A stretch of 64,000 nucleotides of DNA from Collybia mongolica (Eukaryota; Basidiomycota; Agaricomycetes; Agaricales; Clitocybaceae). The translations under genes and the position numbers were made by a program. Below, piece after piece: positions 24,132 to 36,528 of the stretch (positions are counted from its first letter, which is position 1; each line of letters opens with the position of its first letter). The notes under the pieces were generated by a model. It was not told where the DNA came from and searched no databases. It saw only the letters and a program-made list of their open reading frames with translations. The stretch is from positions 4,216,001-4,280,000 of the forward strand of contig JAAXNY010000001.1 of the NCBI GenBank assembly GCA_013420905.1. Reading direction: 5' to 3'.

Positions 24132-25036
24132 TAGATTGATTTGAGAAGTCGCAATATCCGAGATACATACTATGGGTGGCCCACTAATGCCGATTTTTGA
24201 CTCCCTCCCCCGTAACGCTACGAACTAGAAAAATGAGGATTCATGAAGTTACTAGTATATAGAACTGGTTCTTACGGACAGACTGCCCTGCCTCAAATGT
24301 TTTTTTTTGGGGGAGAAAATGTGGCGGGCGTTGACCGAGACGACGTGCTCGATTTCAGCAAATGAGACGTGTACTGCTTATTTTTGTCACTGTTGTCACA
24401 TCAAAAATCAAGTATATTTCATACCCCGAAACATGCGGTGTCAAGTGCCGAGCTATAGCGGGATCTGAAAATGTCACGATGAACACAAGGGTCCTTGTCA
24501 CTTTCACCTCTGTGAACAACAAAACTGGAGCCTGCCATGGTATCTCGCGCTCTGTACCCTTATAAAATATCTAGAATAGGAGTCATTGATACATAGAAAG
24601 TTTTGTATCCAACCGATTTCCTGTGACCTCTCCCCTAGGTGTAGGCCTGACCATGAAAAGACAATGCACTTGATTGAAACCACCTTCTCGAGCCTCCCCA
24701 TAAATCACAGGATGTGTATTCATTGTTCTGAGTTGAGGATCTTATTTCGATAACATGCAGCAAGCTATGGTTTTTTTTTGCGGCCAACGGAGCGGTGAAA
24801 GTGGCCAAAATGAAAATAAGCATTACCCTGCCCATGGGCAATGATGGGCCACTAATAGTAAGATAAGATAACGAAAAGTAGATCAGGATGCCACGTGGCT
24901 TTGTCCTAAAGTTCGCTTCAGAATCATAAGGGTCATCACTGCACTTTTCCACACCCAAAGGCTTAGTGTTATCTTGTCAGTGTTTCCTCAAGGACGAACC
25001 ATACAGTTAATCCGAAAACTAGTTTCTGATACGGTC
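24132..25036. other. Intergenic region
   Basis: This 0.9-kb stretch lies between DUS3 and the USP-like gene. It contains homopolymer runs (T at 24300, T at 24770) and no recognisable gene. The USP-like gene could have an upstream exon here, because its frame is open back to about 24974 without an ATG. Confidence 0.35.
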
Positions 25037-27642
25037 ATGCAAATACTGACTCCACAGGAGCAGCAGCAGGAAATGGAGGGTGTCGATCTCTTGCTCGGGA
25101 TGATGGGTGGCGACGTTGCGGCAGATCAAGCCCTCAGGGTGCTAAGAAAATACAATGGAAACGTACAGAAGGCAGCAGATGCCATCTTGGGAGGGGACAG
25201 AGGAGAAGGTCTTGATCCAACATGGTCCCATCTCTCACAGGGCAACCAAGAGACTGCATTCGTTGAGCCAAAGTCAACGGCTATCGCCCCTCACGTTCCC
25301 CAAGGCTCGTCGTCCGTCATTGATCTCACAAATGATGATGAGGAAATATCGCGTGCACTCCGAATGTCTCTGGAAACATCACAAAATGAGACTACATTTG
25401 GTCCGAGCGACCGCGCGCCCGATCCAGCATGGCAGATGGTACCATCGAATGTGAGAGGTAAACATATAACTCGTGTACTCGATTAATGAGATGCTTGTAA
25501 TTCAGGCAGCTGTGGATACCCGGACAACGCAGGATGACCGCTCTTTGAAAGACGCAATCCAAGCTAGTCTGGATGATTTCAACGCGGATGAACTGGAGAT
25601 ATTTCCTGTTGAAAAGACAGTACGCGAAGGAGGCCGGTACGCAAAGCCCAAAAAAATCATCCTTGAGTCACATCATGACGACTCACTCTCTTTTGGATGA
25701 ACGCACGCAGCCCCATTGCTTTACGCCCTGAAGTTCCGGGGATTGCATATGCTGCTTTGGTATGATTGTCAAGACTTTTCCTGTTCGAAGGTAGCTGAAG
25801 TCTGCCCGCTTTACAAGGTTATTCAAGCACTCTTTTTTGTTCCTCAAGTTCGACAAAGTGTCGCCAACCTTCGGTTGCCAGACATAGACATTAACCTTCC
25901 TCGCGATTCTCCTGGTAGGCCTCGGTTCGTGAGGGCTGGGTATGAGATTTGACTTTCTGCTAATATAGAGCATGCAATATGGAACCTCGTCGAGTTATTT
26001 ACAAATCTAGATCTTGCCCAACTATCTTCAATCGTTGATAAAGAGGTGTTATCTTCGTTGACTCCTGCGCCGTGGACTGGATCTACTGATTCGCTGGGGG
26101 ACTTAACTGCTGGTACCACTTTTCTTTTTGTTCCTCAAGATGCATTACCATGAATGTTACAGAATTTGTCAAGAACATAGCACGGCTAATTGAATCACAC
26201 CTCAATGCACAGAAGTTCGAAGAGGATGTCGAGTACTAAGGCTCCTATTGATTACTGCTGCTCTATTGACTCCTCTATTCGCAGTGTCCATCTGTTCCAC
26301 TTCTTCCATGGAGTTGCAGAAATACGTGGCCATTCGCCTAAAGTCAACAAGAAGACCCAAGATGGATCCGTTGTCATCGTTGAAATAGGTGATGGAGTAT
26401 TGCCTAACGACCTGGTGTCCCGTCTTTCTACCAATTTGACCCGTTATAATGAAACTGGTTCAGTTCACGAAGTCATCTTTGAACCATCTCAGCTGGTGAT
26501 GTTCCACGTTAAATGGTCACTGAACCAGACAGCGTCGACTGGTTCTGCTAAATCATCCTCCGACGCTTTCTTATATCCCAAATCGTTTTATCTGGACCAA
26601 TTTCTTGTCGGAAATCTCACACTGGCCAACCAGAAACGGGCGCAGGAAAGACAGATGCTTGAGGAGATTGAAGCTCTTACTAAGGAGAAGGCGTTTATAA
26701 CCCATTTTAATGTATGCTGTGGCTGTGTCTTCTCCAGTCTAAGGTTAACACCTCTTTTAGAACAGGGATACCCTTAGGGATTTGCGAGCGTCTGTGTATT
26801 ATTATGAGCATATTGCTGAGTCAAGAGGTGACGAGGATCGTGAGGAGACTATCGTTTCCGCGGCGACGGAGCTAAAGAAAACGATGGGCATTCTGGTGAA
26901 CAAAGTAGAAGGTGGGTTTGTTTTTCCCTTCTTAGGAATGCTTAGATTGAAGGCACCTTGTGTAGAAATCGATCGTAGGATTGCCGCTCTTCAAGCTGAA
27001 GTTGCAGTTATTTTTGATTGTCCTGAACTACAACAGCATCAAGTGAGTCATACGCGAGATGCTCCGACTAGTATATCATAACTTCTGTGATCCCGTAGTA
27101 TGACCTACGTGGCGTTTTAATGCACACTGGGCTTCCTGGTCGCAAGCAGATATATTCTTATGTTCGAGATACTTATGATGTTTGGTGGAAGACCTTGGAT
27201 TATACTGTTACCGAGGTAGGTGTTACGCCGTTGCATTGGCCTTGACAGTGTTACTCATGGTCGTCAGGTACCCGAGGAAACAGTTCTGACTGACCCAACG
27301 GGATTGCATTTGTCTGCTGGACCGTATCTGTTAATCTACAGTCGACATATCACCGACGAACAAAGAACAGCACCAGTTGTGTGGCCAAAAGTCTTCACGG
27401 TTCGTTCTTAATCTGACAAGCAAATCGGAGCTCTTACGGATATCCAAATACAGGATAGCGTGGAGGAGCATAATAGTACCTTATTCTCTCTCCTACACCC
27501 AAATAACAGCGACATGAACCCAATTTCCAGCAGTTCGTCCATACCATCTTTATCGTTTCCATATTCGCAGATCCAAAGTCGGACATCCAGCATGGATGTA
27601 GTGGCTGAACAAGCGACGCGATACCGTGAGTTTAACTGTTAA
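25037..27642 (+). CDS. USP25/28-like protein, predicted catalytically inactive
   Basis: The N-terminus has a UBA-like segment (GVDLLLGMMGGDVAADQALR through KAADAILGG), then two UIM-like helices (DDEEISRALRMSLETS and DRSLKDAIQASLDDF). The rest follows the USP fold of the USP25/28 group: RPIALRPEVPGIAYAALVIQ, then ALFFVPQVRQSV. A long linker/coiled coil and the C-terminal USP blocks follow: YDLRGVLMHTG, YDVWWKTLDYTVTEV and SAGPYLLIYSR. At the Cys box, where active USPs have GNTCWFSAVIQSLF, this protein has PGIAYAALVIQALF, with no Cys. At the His box (normally GHYxxY) it has KQIYSY. Both substitutions fall in well-spliced exons. The start ATG at 25037 is the first in frame. An alternative last exon, through GTGAGT at 27626, would end at about 27725. 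It is probably a ubiquitin-binding pseudoenzyme. Confidence 0.78.
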
Positions 27643-28074
27643 TCATGTATTATACCTATATCCAGTTACACGAATAATGCTGGGTATGTGGGGCACGTGG
27701 ACTCCGTGCCCAATTGTGCATTGAATCGTGACGCATGAAATCACTTTGAGGTCTACAGAGAACAAAGTCTAGACGGAATTGTACAGAGAAAGCCTCAAAT
27801 TTGTTGGGAAATACATAACAGTCTACGGTCGCAGCGGGGTTAACGTGGATGGATCGTGTATCTGCTATTCCACTACAGCACTTGGTAGGTAATACAACGA
27901 GCGCGGGGGTGGGTAATTTATATGACATATACCTCGCGGGTGATACTTGTCAAAAGAATACAATTTTCGGCTAATTCTAAGTTGATTTTTACATAAATTT
28001 TCCCTGACTATGTTGAAATTCCGGACTATGAACCGACTAAACACGACTTCTTTTCTTACTGAGGGTGATATACC
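27643..28074. other. Intergenic region left of the MITE
   Basis: This is non-coding sequence downstream of the USP-like gene. A GTGAGT...CCAG intron at about 27626-27664 could extend that gene to 27725. The last nine bases (28066-28074, TGATATACC) are the left target-site duplication of the adjacent MITE. Confidence 0.4.
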
Positions 28075-28641
28075 GGGTAAAACTATTCAGAAACCCCCCT
28101 TTCTGGTAGAAACCCCCCTTTCTGGTAGAAACCCCCGTTTCTGGCATAAGCTTATACAGAAACCCCCTTTCCAGTAGAAACCCTGCGCCGAGAATTTGAT
28201 GGGTTCGCCGATGTCATGTGATGTCGCATTGCCACACCAAACTTCCGTTCTCACCATTCAGCTCAACTACAAGACATTCCTTATTGCTATCCCTTTCAGC
28301 TCATGTCCTCTACGACAACCACTCAGGATTGGTGAGGCAAGAATGGACAATTGGACCCTCCTGTCGGCAGACACCGCATCGGTGTGGCCTCCCACGTTTT
28401 GCGGCTTGCTCGTTCCCACCAGCATTTGTAGAGGATCGTCATGAGGGTCGAGAAGGGATGAATGCGGGTATCCATAAGCTTCATTGACAGTGAACCACAT
28501 GTGACTAATCAGCGCCGGACCATCACCGTGATCATCACCGCTCACCGAAAACTCAATTTGACCATATGCCAGGGGTTTCTGGAAACCCCCTCAGAAACCC
28601 CGGGTTTCTACCAGAAAGGGGGTTTCTGAATAGTTTTACCC
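28075..28641. mobile_element. 567-bp MITE with ~24-45 bp inverted repeats and 9-bp TSD
   Basis: The ends are inverted repeats starting GGGTAAAACTATTCAGAAAC and continuing through a C-run and TTTCTGGTAGAAACCC. The right end is the reverse complement with a one-base C-run difference. The element is flanked by identical 9-bp direct repeats TGATATACC (28066-28074 and 28642-28650). Inside each end, AGAAACCCCC(C)TTTCTGG units repeat: four on the left and several, partly palindromic, on the right. There is no coding capacity for a transposase. A 9-bp duplication is compatible with Mutator-like elements, while 8 bp would suggest hAT or P; the superfamily is not settled by sequence alone. Confidence 0.85.
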
Positions 28642-28838
28642 TGATATACCAAGGTTTGCCACCTCGGCACGTAAATTTAATTAGATTTGGATAAAGTCGG
28701 GCTGGGCACCAAACACGTGGCGGTTAAATACGTCACAAGGGCACTGCCGTGTGCCATGTTGAACTTTGGTCACATGACCAGTTATAATGAACGCGACCGA
28801 ATTTTAGGCCCTCGATACAAAGAACTCTCAAGCCAAAC
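28642..28838. promoter_or_regulatory. SNF2 gene promoter
   Basis: This is the short non-coding region between the right target duplication of the MITE and the SNF2 gene ATG at 28839. The MITE therefore lies only about 200 bp upstream of the coding region. Confidence 0.4.
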
Positions 28839-31800
28839 ATGCCCGTCGAACACATGTAAGTAGAGCTCTTCAGACTCACTGTTCATTTCTCACCATGTTA
28901 TTCTTAAAAGACGCCAGCGGATGATGCAAGATGTCAACCTTTTCCCTGAGTTTGGGGGATTTCGCAAATCCAAAGAATCTTCATCACCTATCGTCAGTAC
29001 TTTTTCGTGTCTGAGTCTTGAATGGACTAATCTCTGCGGAAACTCAGTCGATAGCTTCTTCAAGCTCGTCATCCACCGTGTCTTCGGTCAACCGGCGCCC
29101 TTCCGCCAAACCGGGTACGATTATAATATCGTCGGATGAGGAAGAAGACGACGTCGAGCAACCTGCAGCGCCTATGCGGTATGAATTTACCGGTGTGGAA
29201 CGGTTACGTGACCTCATCGGATTCCTAGTAAACCTGCGCAGAATAATCCAGTGCCATTGCAACCGCGTGCGGACCACTTAAATGTTCGAGAAATGATTCA
29301 CAATATTAAAGCCCAAGTCAAAACTACGTTTCGGCCAACCGAAGTTGATACGACTAGGCTTCCTCCCCCCGCGCCATACGGGAAGCCAATACATATCCCG
29401 TCGAATAGGGATATCCCGATGCCAACACATGCAAGGCCTGCGGTGAGCACTTTTTTTTAATGATATACGATATCCATTTTCTAATGGATCTATCAGTCAG
29501 GAGGCGGCGAAACCATTGCTGTTCCTGATTTCCAAGATGACAACCAGTATATATCGCCTGCAGAGGCTGAGAAGGCACTACGCGATCTAATGAGTGGCGG
29601 GATGAATGTGGATGTTGAGACTGAGATTGACATGGAGGATGCAGTCGTAAAAGGCTTCAAAGAGGGCACTGAACTCCTGCCTCATCAGGTCCTTGGGCGT
29701 GCTTGGATGAGGGATCGTGAAGACATCTCGAAAAAGAGGTCTGGAGGTATCCTAGCAGACGACATGGGGTATGTAATTCAATTTTTAGCTACTTTTGTTC
29801 TTTCTTTGGGTCTGACTTCTTTTGTTTGAAGTCTCGGAAAGACGATCCAGACTCTTACACGAATTGTGGAAGGGAGAGCCAGGAAATCCGATCGCGACGA
29901 TGGATGGGCGGCCACTACATTGTCAGTGCATTTCGAGTTTGCAGCAAACATACTAAGACGACTATTATAGGGTGGTATGCCCTCTGGCTCTTGTTGCACA
30001 GTGGGCGGACGAGATAGCCAAGATGGCCGTGAACCTGAAGGTTATCAAACACCAAGGGACTTCCCGGACATCGGGTAAGAGATACCACCTTTCATAGCCT
30101 TATTTTCGACTCAGTATTTACTCAGACCCTGCGACATTACGGGGCGTCCACGTGGTCGTGACAACATACGATGTAGTCAAATCAGAGTATGAAGTCTATA
30201 GTTCCTTGTCGGCAAAAGACGAGTCCAAGTCTTCAACAAAGAAGGGGAAACCCTCTTCGAGTGATGATGAAGACTCTGCCGATTCTGTTGAACACTTTGG
30301 CCGTACTCTTGCATCTAAAGTAAAGAAATCAACGACACAGAAAAAATCCGCACTGTTCCAAGTCAAATGGTGGCGAATAGTACTTGGTATATTTATTGCC
30401 TATACTTTCCAAAATGCCTCGTTCTTTACGCATCTATCATAGATGAAGCTCATAACATTAAGAACGAAAAGACCAAGGGCGCCATTGCATGCTGCGAGCT
30501 GCAAGGTAAATTCCGTTGGTGCCTCACCGGTACTCCTATGTAAGCGTGGCCTCGTATATGAGTACCTTAACCAACCACTTCTTTGAAGGCAAAATAGCGT
30601 GGTCGAGCTGTACTCGTTAATCAAGTTCCTCCGAATTAAGCCCCTGTCAAATTGGGATACATTTAACATTCAAATTGCCAAACCAGTTAAGACTGGAAAG
30701 GGCGCTAATCGTGCAATGAAAAGGCTGCAGGTAGGACATCCCTATCTCGTGCCAGCCAAAGGTTCCTAAGCATTATTTTAGGTGGTGTTGAAACAAATCA
30801 TGCTTCGACGCCGAAAGGACCAGTTCTTGAATGGGAAGCCTCTCATCGAGCTACCAAAACGTCTCATCAACATCATCTCATGTCCGTTCGACTCTTCGGA
30901 GCAAGCTTTCTACGACGGGCTTGAAAATAAGATGGAGGATGTGATCGAGAAGTTAATGGCTCAGAGCAAAGGCAAGAATAATTATATTTCTGTCTTGCTT
31001 CTGTTGCTGCGGCTCCGGCAAGGTTTGTACACCCCAGATTCTCTATTACTTATGAGATTCACAAAAAAGGTTTTCAGCGTGCAATCATCCTGTTCTCGTC
31101 GCAGAGGATTATAAAACAGACATGGATGCTGTTGAACCAAAATCCAAGAAAAGTGTTGATCCTCAAGATGATGATGGGGACGACCTTGTCGCTGCTTTCG
31201 GCCAACTTGGGGTTATACGCAAATGTCAAGTTTGCATGACCGAGTAATTATTACTGCAACTCATACATGGTTAATTATTTATTTCCTTTCACAGGCTGAC
31301 CTCACGTAATACCGGTGAAGGGGAATGGGACACCCATTGTGTAGATTGTGTTTCTTTAGCTCAACAAGCAAGGCGTGCACGGGAAGAAAGGCCATCCTCG
31401 GCTAAGATCAGAATGATTCTACAGCTATTGGAGAAGGTTGATAAACGCTCTGGAGGTGAAGAGAAGACGATTATATTTTCACAATTCACGAAGATGCTCG
31501 ACCTCATTGAACCCTTCTTACGTGACAAAGGGATTAAATATGTTCGATGTAAGGTGGTCTTTCAATCACATCAACCAGAACTCTAACAGTATTTCTCAGA
31601 CGACGGCTCTATGACTACGAAGGATCGGGAGGCCTCGATCGACAAAATTAAGTCTAGCAGGAGCACACGTGTTATACTAATTTCATTCAAGGCTGGTAGC
31701 ACTGGTAAGTCACTTCGCAGGACTATCCCATTTCTTACCTTATTTTCGTTAGGACTTAATTTGACTGCATGCAATAATGTAATCCTTGTGGATCTATGGT

Positions 31801-32165
31801 GGAATCCCGCCCTTGAAGTACGACGGTCGCACCATCCAGGAATTTTATTTCAGCTGATCGTGTTCTGTTTGTAGGATCAAGCCTTTGATCGCTCTCATCG
31901 ATTTGGACAGACCCGTGATGTCAATATCTTCAAACTAAAGATTGATGCAACCGTTGAAGACCGAATCTTGACGGTGAGTGTCATCTTGTCTGTTACAGAG
32001 AAAGTTACCAATTCCCTTGATCTCTAGTTGCAAGATAAGAAACGAGAACTTGCGAAGGCGGCCCTGAGTGGAGATAAGGTCAAAGATATGCGCCTCGGGA
32101 TGGATGACCTTCTTGCCCTGTTTAGACCTGGAGGAAAGGACGATGACGAAGAAGACTATGAGTAG
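28839..32165 (+). CDS. SNF2-family DNA-dependent ATPase (Rad5/Rad16/Uls1-like)
   Basis: This is a superfamily-2 chromatin-remodelling or DNA-repair translocase. After a disordered acidic N-terminus (SSDEEEDDVEQ), the ATPase core shows TELLPHQVLGRAWMRDRE, Walker A DDMGLGKTIQTL (split by an intron near 29769-29830), VVCPLALVAQWADEI, the DEAH box DEAHNIKN, CLTGTPMQN, IMLRRRKDQF and LRLRQACNHPVL. A short zinc-binding segment, CQVCMT...THCVDC, sits between the lobes where Rad5/Uls1 relatives carry a RING finger. Here it is reduced to two C-x2-C pairs. The second lobe has TIIFSQFTKMLDLIEPFL, YDGSMTTKDREASI, ISFKAGSTGLNLTACN, DLWWNPALEDQAFDRSHR and GQTRDVNIFKL. About 850 residues and more than a dozen introns are predicted. 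The exact orthology (Rad16, Uls1 or Rrp-type) is not resolved. Confidence 0.9.
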
Positions 32166-32494
32166 AATTGAGCGCTGATCATGGAAAGCTTTTACATATA
32201 TTCTATACTATCTTGGCTGTATCTTGGAATTATTGTATCTTCGCGTATTATGTTGTCTATACTTTCTATTATGCATGAGTTTTGGTCCGCGGATTATAAT
32301 TAACTGTAAAAGCGCTTGCAACATTCCACAGATGTTCCCACGTCCGCTGTACTATGATCACCTATCCGTGTCACTGATCCCGTCACTGCCCCTCCCATCC
32401 ACTGCACACCTTTAGGTCTCAGGGATACACACACCCATTAAGACGTCTCGTGGAGATGATTTGCTTACATTGACGAACATCAACGGGACACAAT
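32166..32494. other. Intergenic region
   Basis: This is a short spacer of 329 bp holding the SNF2 3' UTR and the promoter of the SMG7-like gene. No other feature is seen. Confidence 0.4.
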
Positions 32495-35400
32495 ATGACT
32501 GACCAACCTGCAACCCTCGCCCGGTACTTGTTACTCTTTCCCAAATCATCTTGTGGCCACTCACGCCCCCTGGTTGTAATTTACAACATAGCGAGGCGAA
32601 GACTTTCCACCAATCCTTGAAAGAATTGTTGAAAACAAAGGAGCCATTTGATAGAGAAGTTGACTTCCAACGGAAGAAGTGCGTGTGCAACCAGTTTATT
32701 TTCTGCTTCTTAAACCTCTGTCTCTACAGCCTTCGACGACGGTATCTAAACCTACTCCTCACCCACCCTTACGCAAAGGAATCCAAGGATGTTGAGAATC
32801 ATCTTTGGATGCAAACATCTCATGCCTTCATCAGCATATACAGGCAACGCATACTTGCTCTCGATCGATTGATACAGAACAAAGTGAACCGACAGCCACC
32901 GCCAAGTCAACGTCAGACGGACACACATATCGTTGAGCGTCGAAAACTCGTTAGTCGGTTTCAGCAGTTTCTCGCTGATGAGGAGAAATTCTGGTCTCAG
33001 CTCCTTGCTCGGCTCCGCCGATCCTTTTCCCTGGACGAGGCGACCCCAGCGCTTGTCGCGCTAGAGATCTTGTCTAATGCAGAGGAAAATGCAGTCAACC
33101 TCCCCGTGAGCTCGGATTCCAGGGACGAGCCGCCTGGGCAATCGAGCGGACGAAATCATTTTCAATTCCCTCCCGAGGATGCCTCCATATCCGTGTTGCC
33201 TACATCTGCTGCCGAGCGAGAAAGTAGGCTTGCCATAGTGAGCAAAGCACTCATATGTTTAGGCGACATCGCACGCTATCGTGAGCTTTACAAAGAGGGT
33301 GGAGGTAGATCCAGGGCTGGTCACGAAGACCTTGGCCCCCCACGACGGGGTCGCAATCGGAGGGGTGGTCAGACGATCGTCGATTCAATCCCACGACCGA
33401 GAGATTATAGCAGGGCGCATCAGTGTTACGTCCAAGCTAGACTCTTGGTGCCGCATGAAGGCAACCCATCACACCAACTTGCCATCCTTGCCTCTTATCA
33501 GAGGGACTCATTTGAGTCCCTCGTTCATTACTATCGAGCACTTTGTGTTCGCCAGCCATACGAAACTGCTGCTGAAAATTTGGCAAATGTCCTAGCCAAG
33601 GCAATGGAGCAGTGGCGGAACCGATCGAGACGGGAGCGAGAGAGGGCAATGGAACTCTCTTCTCTCCCTCCTAGAGTCCGGATAGAGCATTTCAAGGAAA
33701 AGGTTGTTGTAATGCATGCGCTTTGGAAAGTTGGCATGGAGAAGGGTGTCAAAAAGTACGTATTTTAGTCAAATTCAATAGTTCGATATCTCATCATATT
33801 CTATTTATAGAATGAACTCGATTTCTCATGACCACCCTCGCGGAGTTCATGGTGATTTCTACTCTCTTGTGTCGGGACGCCATCTTCCGATTGAGATGAT
33901 ATCCAATACTATCGTTCTTTCCCAAGGCGCACTCTGGAAGCACCGCATGATTCGTGACACTTCCAGTTTGCAAAACCGCAAACCTGAGAGCGTTATTCCT
34001 TCCGAAGGAACCTCGAGTATTATCGAATGGGGGATATTAGACCATATATTCGACCTTCATCTTTCACTCCTTGAGGTGGGCAAGGATGAACTGAGGGTGC
34101 CGCCGCCTGTGGATGCTGCTAAAAATGATCTAGCTCAACAAATCACAGCTACCTTCAGACGAACTCTGCCAGCCTTACGACTTGCTAGTAAATGGTTAAG
34201 GGCGAACTACAAGTATATGTCCCAAGACCTTGAATTCACCGCCTATCAAGAGAACAAGCGCGATGAAGGCAAGGAAGTCACTAAGAATACCTCATACCAG
34301 ATTAGCAGACACTCTCGCAATACCCGGAAATTTTGGGAAACATATACAGAGTTTATTCGTGCATTAACACTTGCCTTTCCGGCCGACAAATTACCTCCAT
34401 TGACAGCACCTTTGGATGAAGACATTGAGATGAGAGGCTTCCTTCCTTTGAAAAATATGATGGGTGACACAAAGAGCGTTGGCGAAAAGTCTGCATCTTC
34501 ACCTGGCTTACCTCAAGCCGCTCACCCCAACGATTGGCAATTAATGAGAATTGGGGACCTCATTGGCGATGCCAAGGCGTTGGCGTCCCTAAAAGTATGT
34601 CATACAACTAGTCAGTTATTTTACTATGACTGATTCGAAACTCATCCTCAGGACTCTCCCATTATCGAGTATAAAAGCAAAGGACACATACTTTTCGACA
34701 GCGACGCTGTTGAGCCATACCCTCGTGGTTCATCAGCTCCCGAACATGAAGAAGCCATATTACCAGCCTATCAAAACTCCTTATTCACTACTATACAAAA
34801 TTCCCAGGAGAAACAAGATCAGGACGATAATAGCTCGACGGGAGTGACTTCCCCTGCCGACGATGACGATTTTTTTCCTGACGTCTTTGATGTCCCACGT
34901 ATGTTTGCTGAGGAGGATGATGAAATAGTCTGGGACCCAAGGTGCGTTGGTTTTTGATGCTGATACGTACTCTGTTACCTAACATGGAATAGGGGCCCTG
35001 CTTCTCCTATCGTGGCGCCGACGCTCCCGACCCCAATCTCGCATGCAACTCCTTCAACTCCTGTCAAAATAACTACGAGCCCAGTACGGTCCCCAGCCAA
35101 ATCACCCACACACTCGAAAATCGTATCCCCCTTCCATACACCCAGTGCCCCGACTACGATGGCAATGACACATAACGCACATACAACAGCTGAAGATCTC
35201 ACAAATGACCTTATGAGTGGGAGAGCTATCACCGGAGCCCTTTCCCACTTGGAATCCTCTGTCGCCCCTCCTGCACTGTTGTTTGGCTCGTCTCATCACC
35301 AAGGGAAAAACATCTGGTCGGCCTCTCACGAAGAACAGTCACTGAAGTTTACGAGCCAACCGAACCAGACCTATCGGATGAGGCAGTATCACGGCTCAAT

Positions 35401-35830
35401 CGCTCCAGACCCATCCCAGACAATCTGGTCATCTTCGTACACACCCAGCACCCAAGATTCTCAACATCACATTGCTGGTGCTCTCCCATCCTCGCCTTAC
35501 CTTCAACAGCAGCGCAATGGGGCGCATGGAGGTCACCAGCGTCTTTCGTCTTTACCTTCGGGACCATCTCATGCCTTCTCAAACTACTATCCCAGCCACC
35601 ACGACCCTTTCACTCATACGGCTTCTTTTCCTCAGCAACCAATTCACCGGCCAGATCCTCATGAGCCTATCCCTCCAACATATATGAACTCGCCGCTGGT
35701 ACACGGTGGACCTGGGATGTACCACGAAAATCCACCTGAATACCACTCTCGGCACCTCTCGCAACATGACCCTCGCCTTGGACAGACATTCGCCCCTCCT
35801 ATGTCACAGCACTGGGGTAACGCTGGATAA
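32495..35830 (+). CDS. EST1/SMG7-like nonsense-mediated decay protein (EBS1-type)
   Basis: The protein starts MTDQPATLAREAKTFHQSLK and has the EST1-like 14-3-3/TPR domain. LRRRYLNLLLTHPYAKESKD and LWMQTSHAFISIYRQRI lead into a helical segment. The core hallmarks are ALICLGDIARYRELYKE, RDYSRAHQCYVQARLLVP, GNPSHQLAILASYQRDSFES and VHYYRALCVRQPYETAAENL. This is the phosphoserine-binding and helical-hairpin module of SMG5/6/7 and yeast Ebs1/Est1, which act in mRNA decay or telomerase recruitment. A second helical domain follows. The C-terminus is long and disordered (Pro, Ser, His-rich, from about 34980). About 1000 residues and about six short introns are predicted. No PIN domain is seen, so SMG7/EBS1 fits better than SMG6. 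An arginine-rich insertion (PPRRGRNRRGG) lies within the first domain. Confidence 0.85.
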
Positions 35831-36528
35831 CTCGACGAACGAATGGTCTCGATATTATCCACTAAGGCCTCAGGATGTCCGCGACATAAGAGTGTCGACT
35901 CCACTCATTTGACGACTTCGTCTAATTTTTCCTTCCATTCTTTGTCATGGAGTCATGTATCACTGCAATGGCGCCTGCGAATGTCGGACTATCGTAGATG
36001 TGCAGCAATGAGTTGCATTTCTGCACCTGACGCCTATCGACAGACAATTAGATGTCTCAATGTCGTGCAGTCCTATGTGGCTTCTGTGTTGCATTTGGTC
36101 TAATCCGCAACAACCAACGCCCACTTCCCCTTCTTTGTAGCAATTTTCTTTTCCATTGTTCTTGTGTTTCCTTCTTTTCCACCCAAAGCTATCGCTACAT
36201 TTGATTACGCGTCAAAGTCCGATTCCTTTGTATCTACGTACTTGAGCAATTCACGACTGATAAGTACCCTCAACAAAGTGAATTTCAAGTTGACCTGGCA
36301 CTGCGCTGACCATCATCCTAAAACAGCTTCCATTGACTTCTGGTGTCGGGACCTGCCCTAAGCTACGAACGCGTCCGACGCGTGTAGATTGCATGGTAGC
36401 ACGCATATGGGTCTTGCCCTTTTTCTTCATCTCAGATTACAATACACAGGTTCCCCGTGCGTTACTATTTTCTGCCCCTACCTTTCCTATATAAATGCTG
36501 AGGCATCTGAATTGATAGTAGTCTTGAT
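35831..36528. promoter_or_regulatory. Intergenic region with F-box gene promoter
   Basis: This holds the 3' UTR of the SMG7-like gene and the promoter of the F-box gene. A TATATAAA box at 36488-36495 lies only 33 nt before the predicted ATG at 36529, so the leader would be very short if that box is used. No other gene is supported. Confidence 0.45.

Noticed and set aside
28080..28200. CRISPR-like array (repeated AGAAACCCCC units)
   Set aside because: Spacing is irregular, there are no unique spacers of constant size, the genome is eukaryotic, and the units belong to the inverted ends of a MITE.
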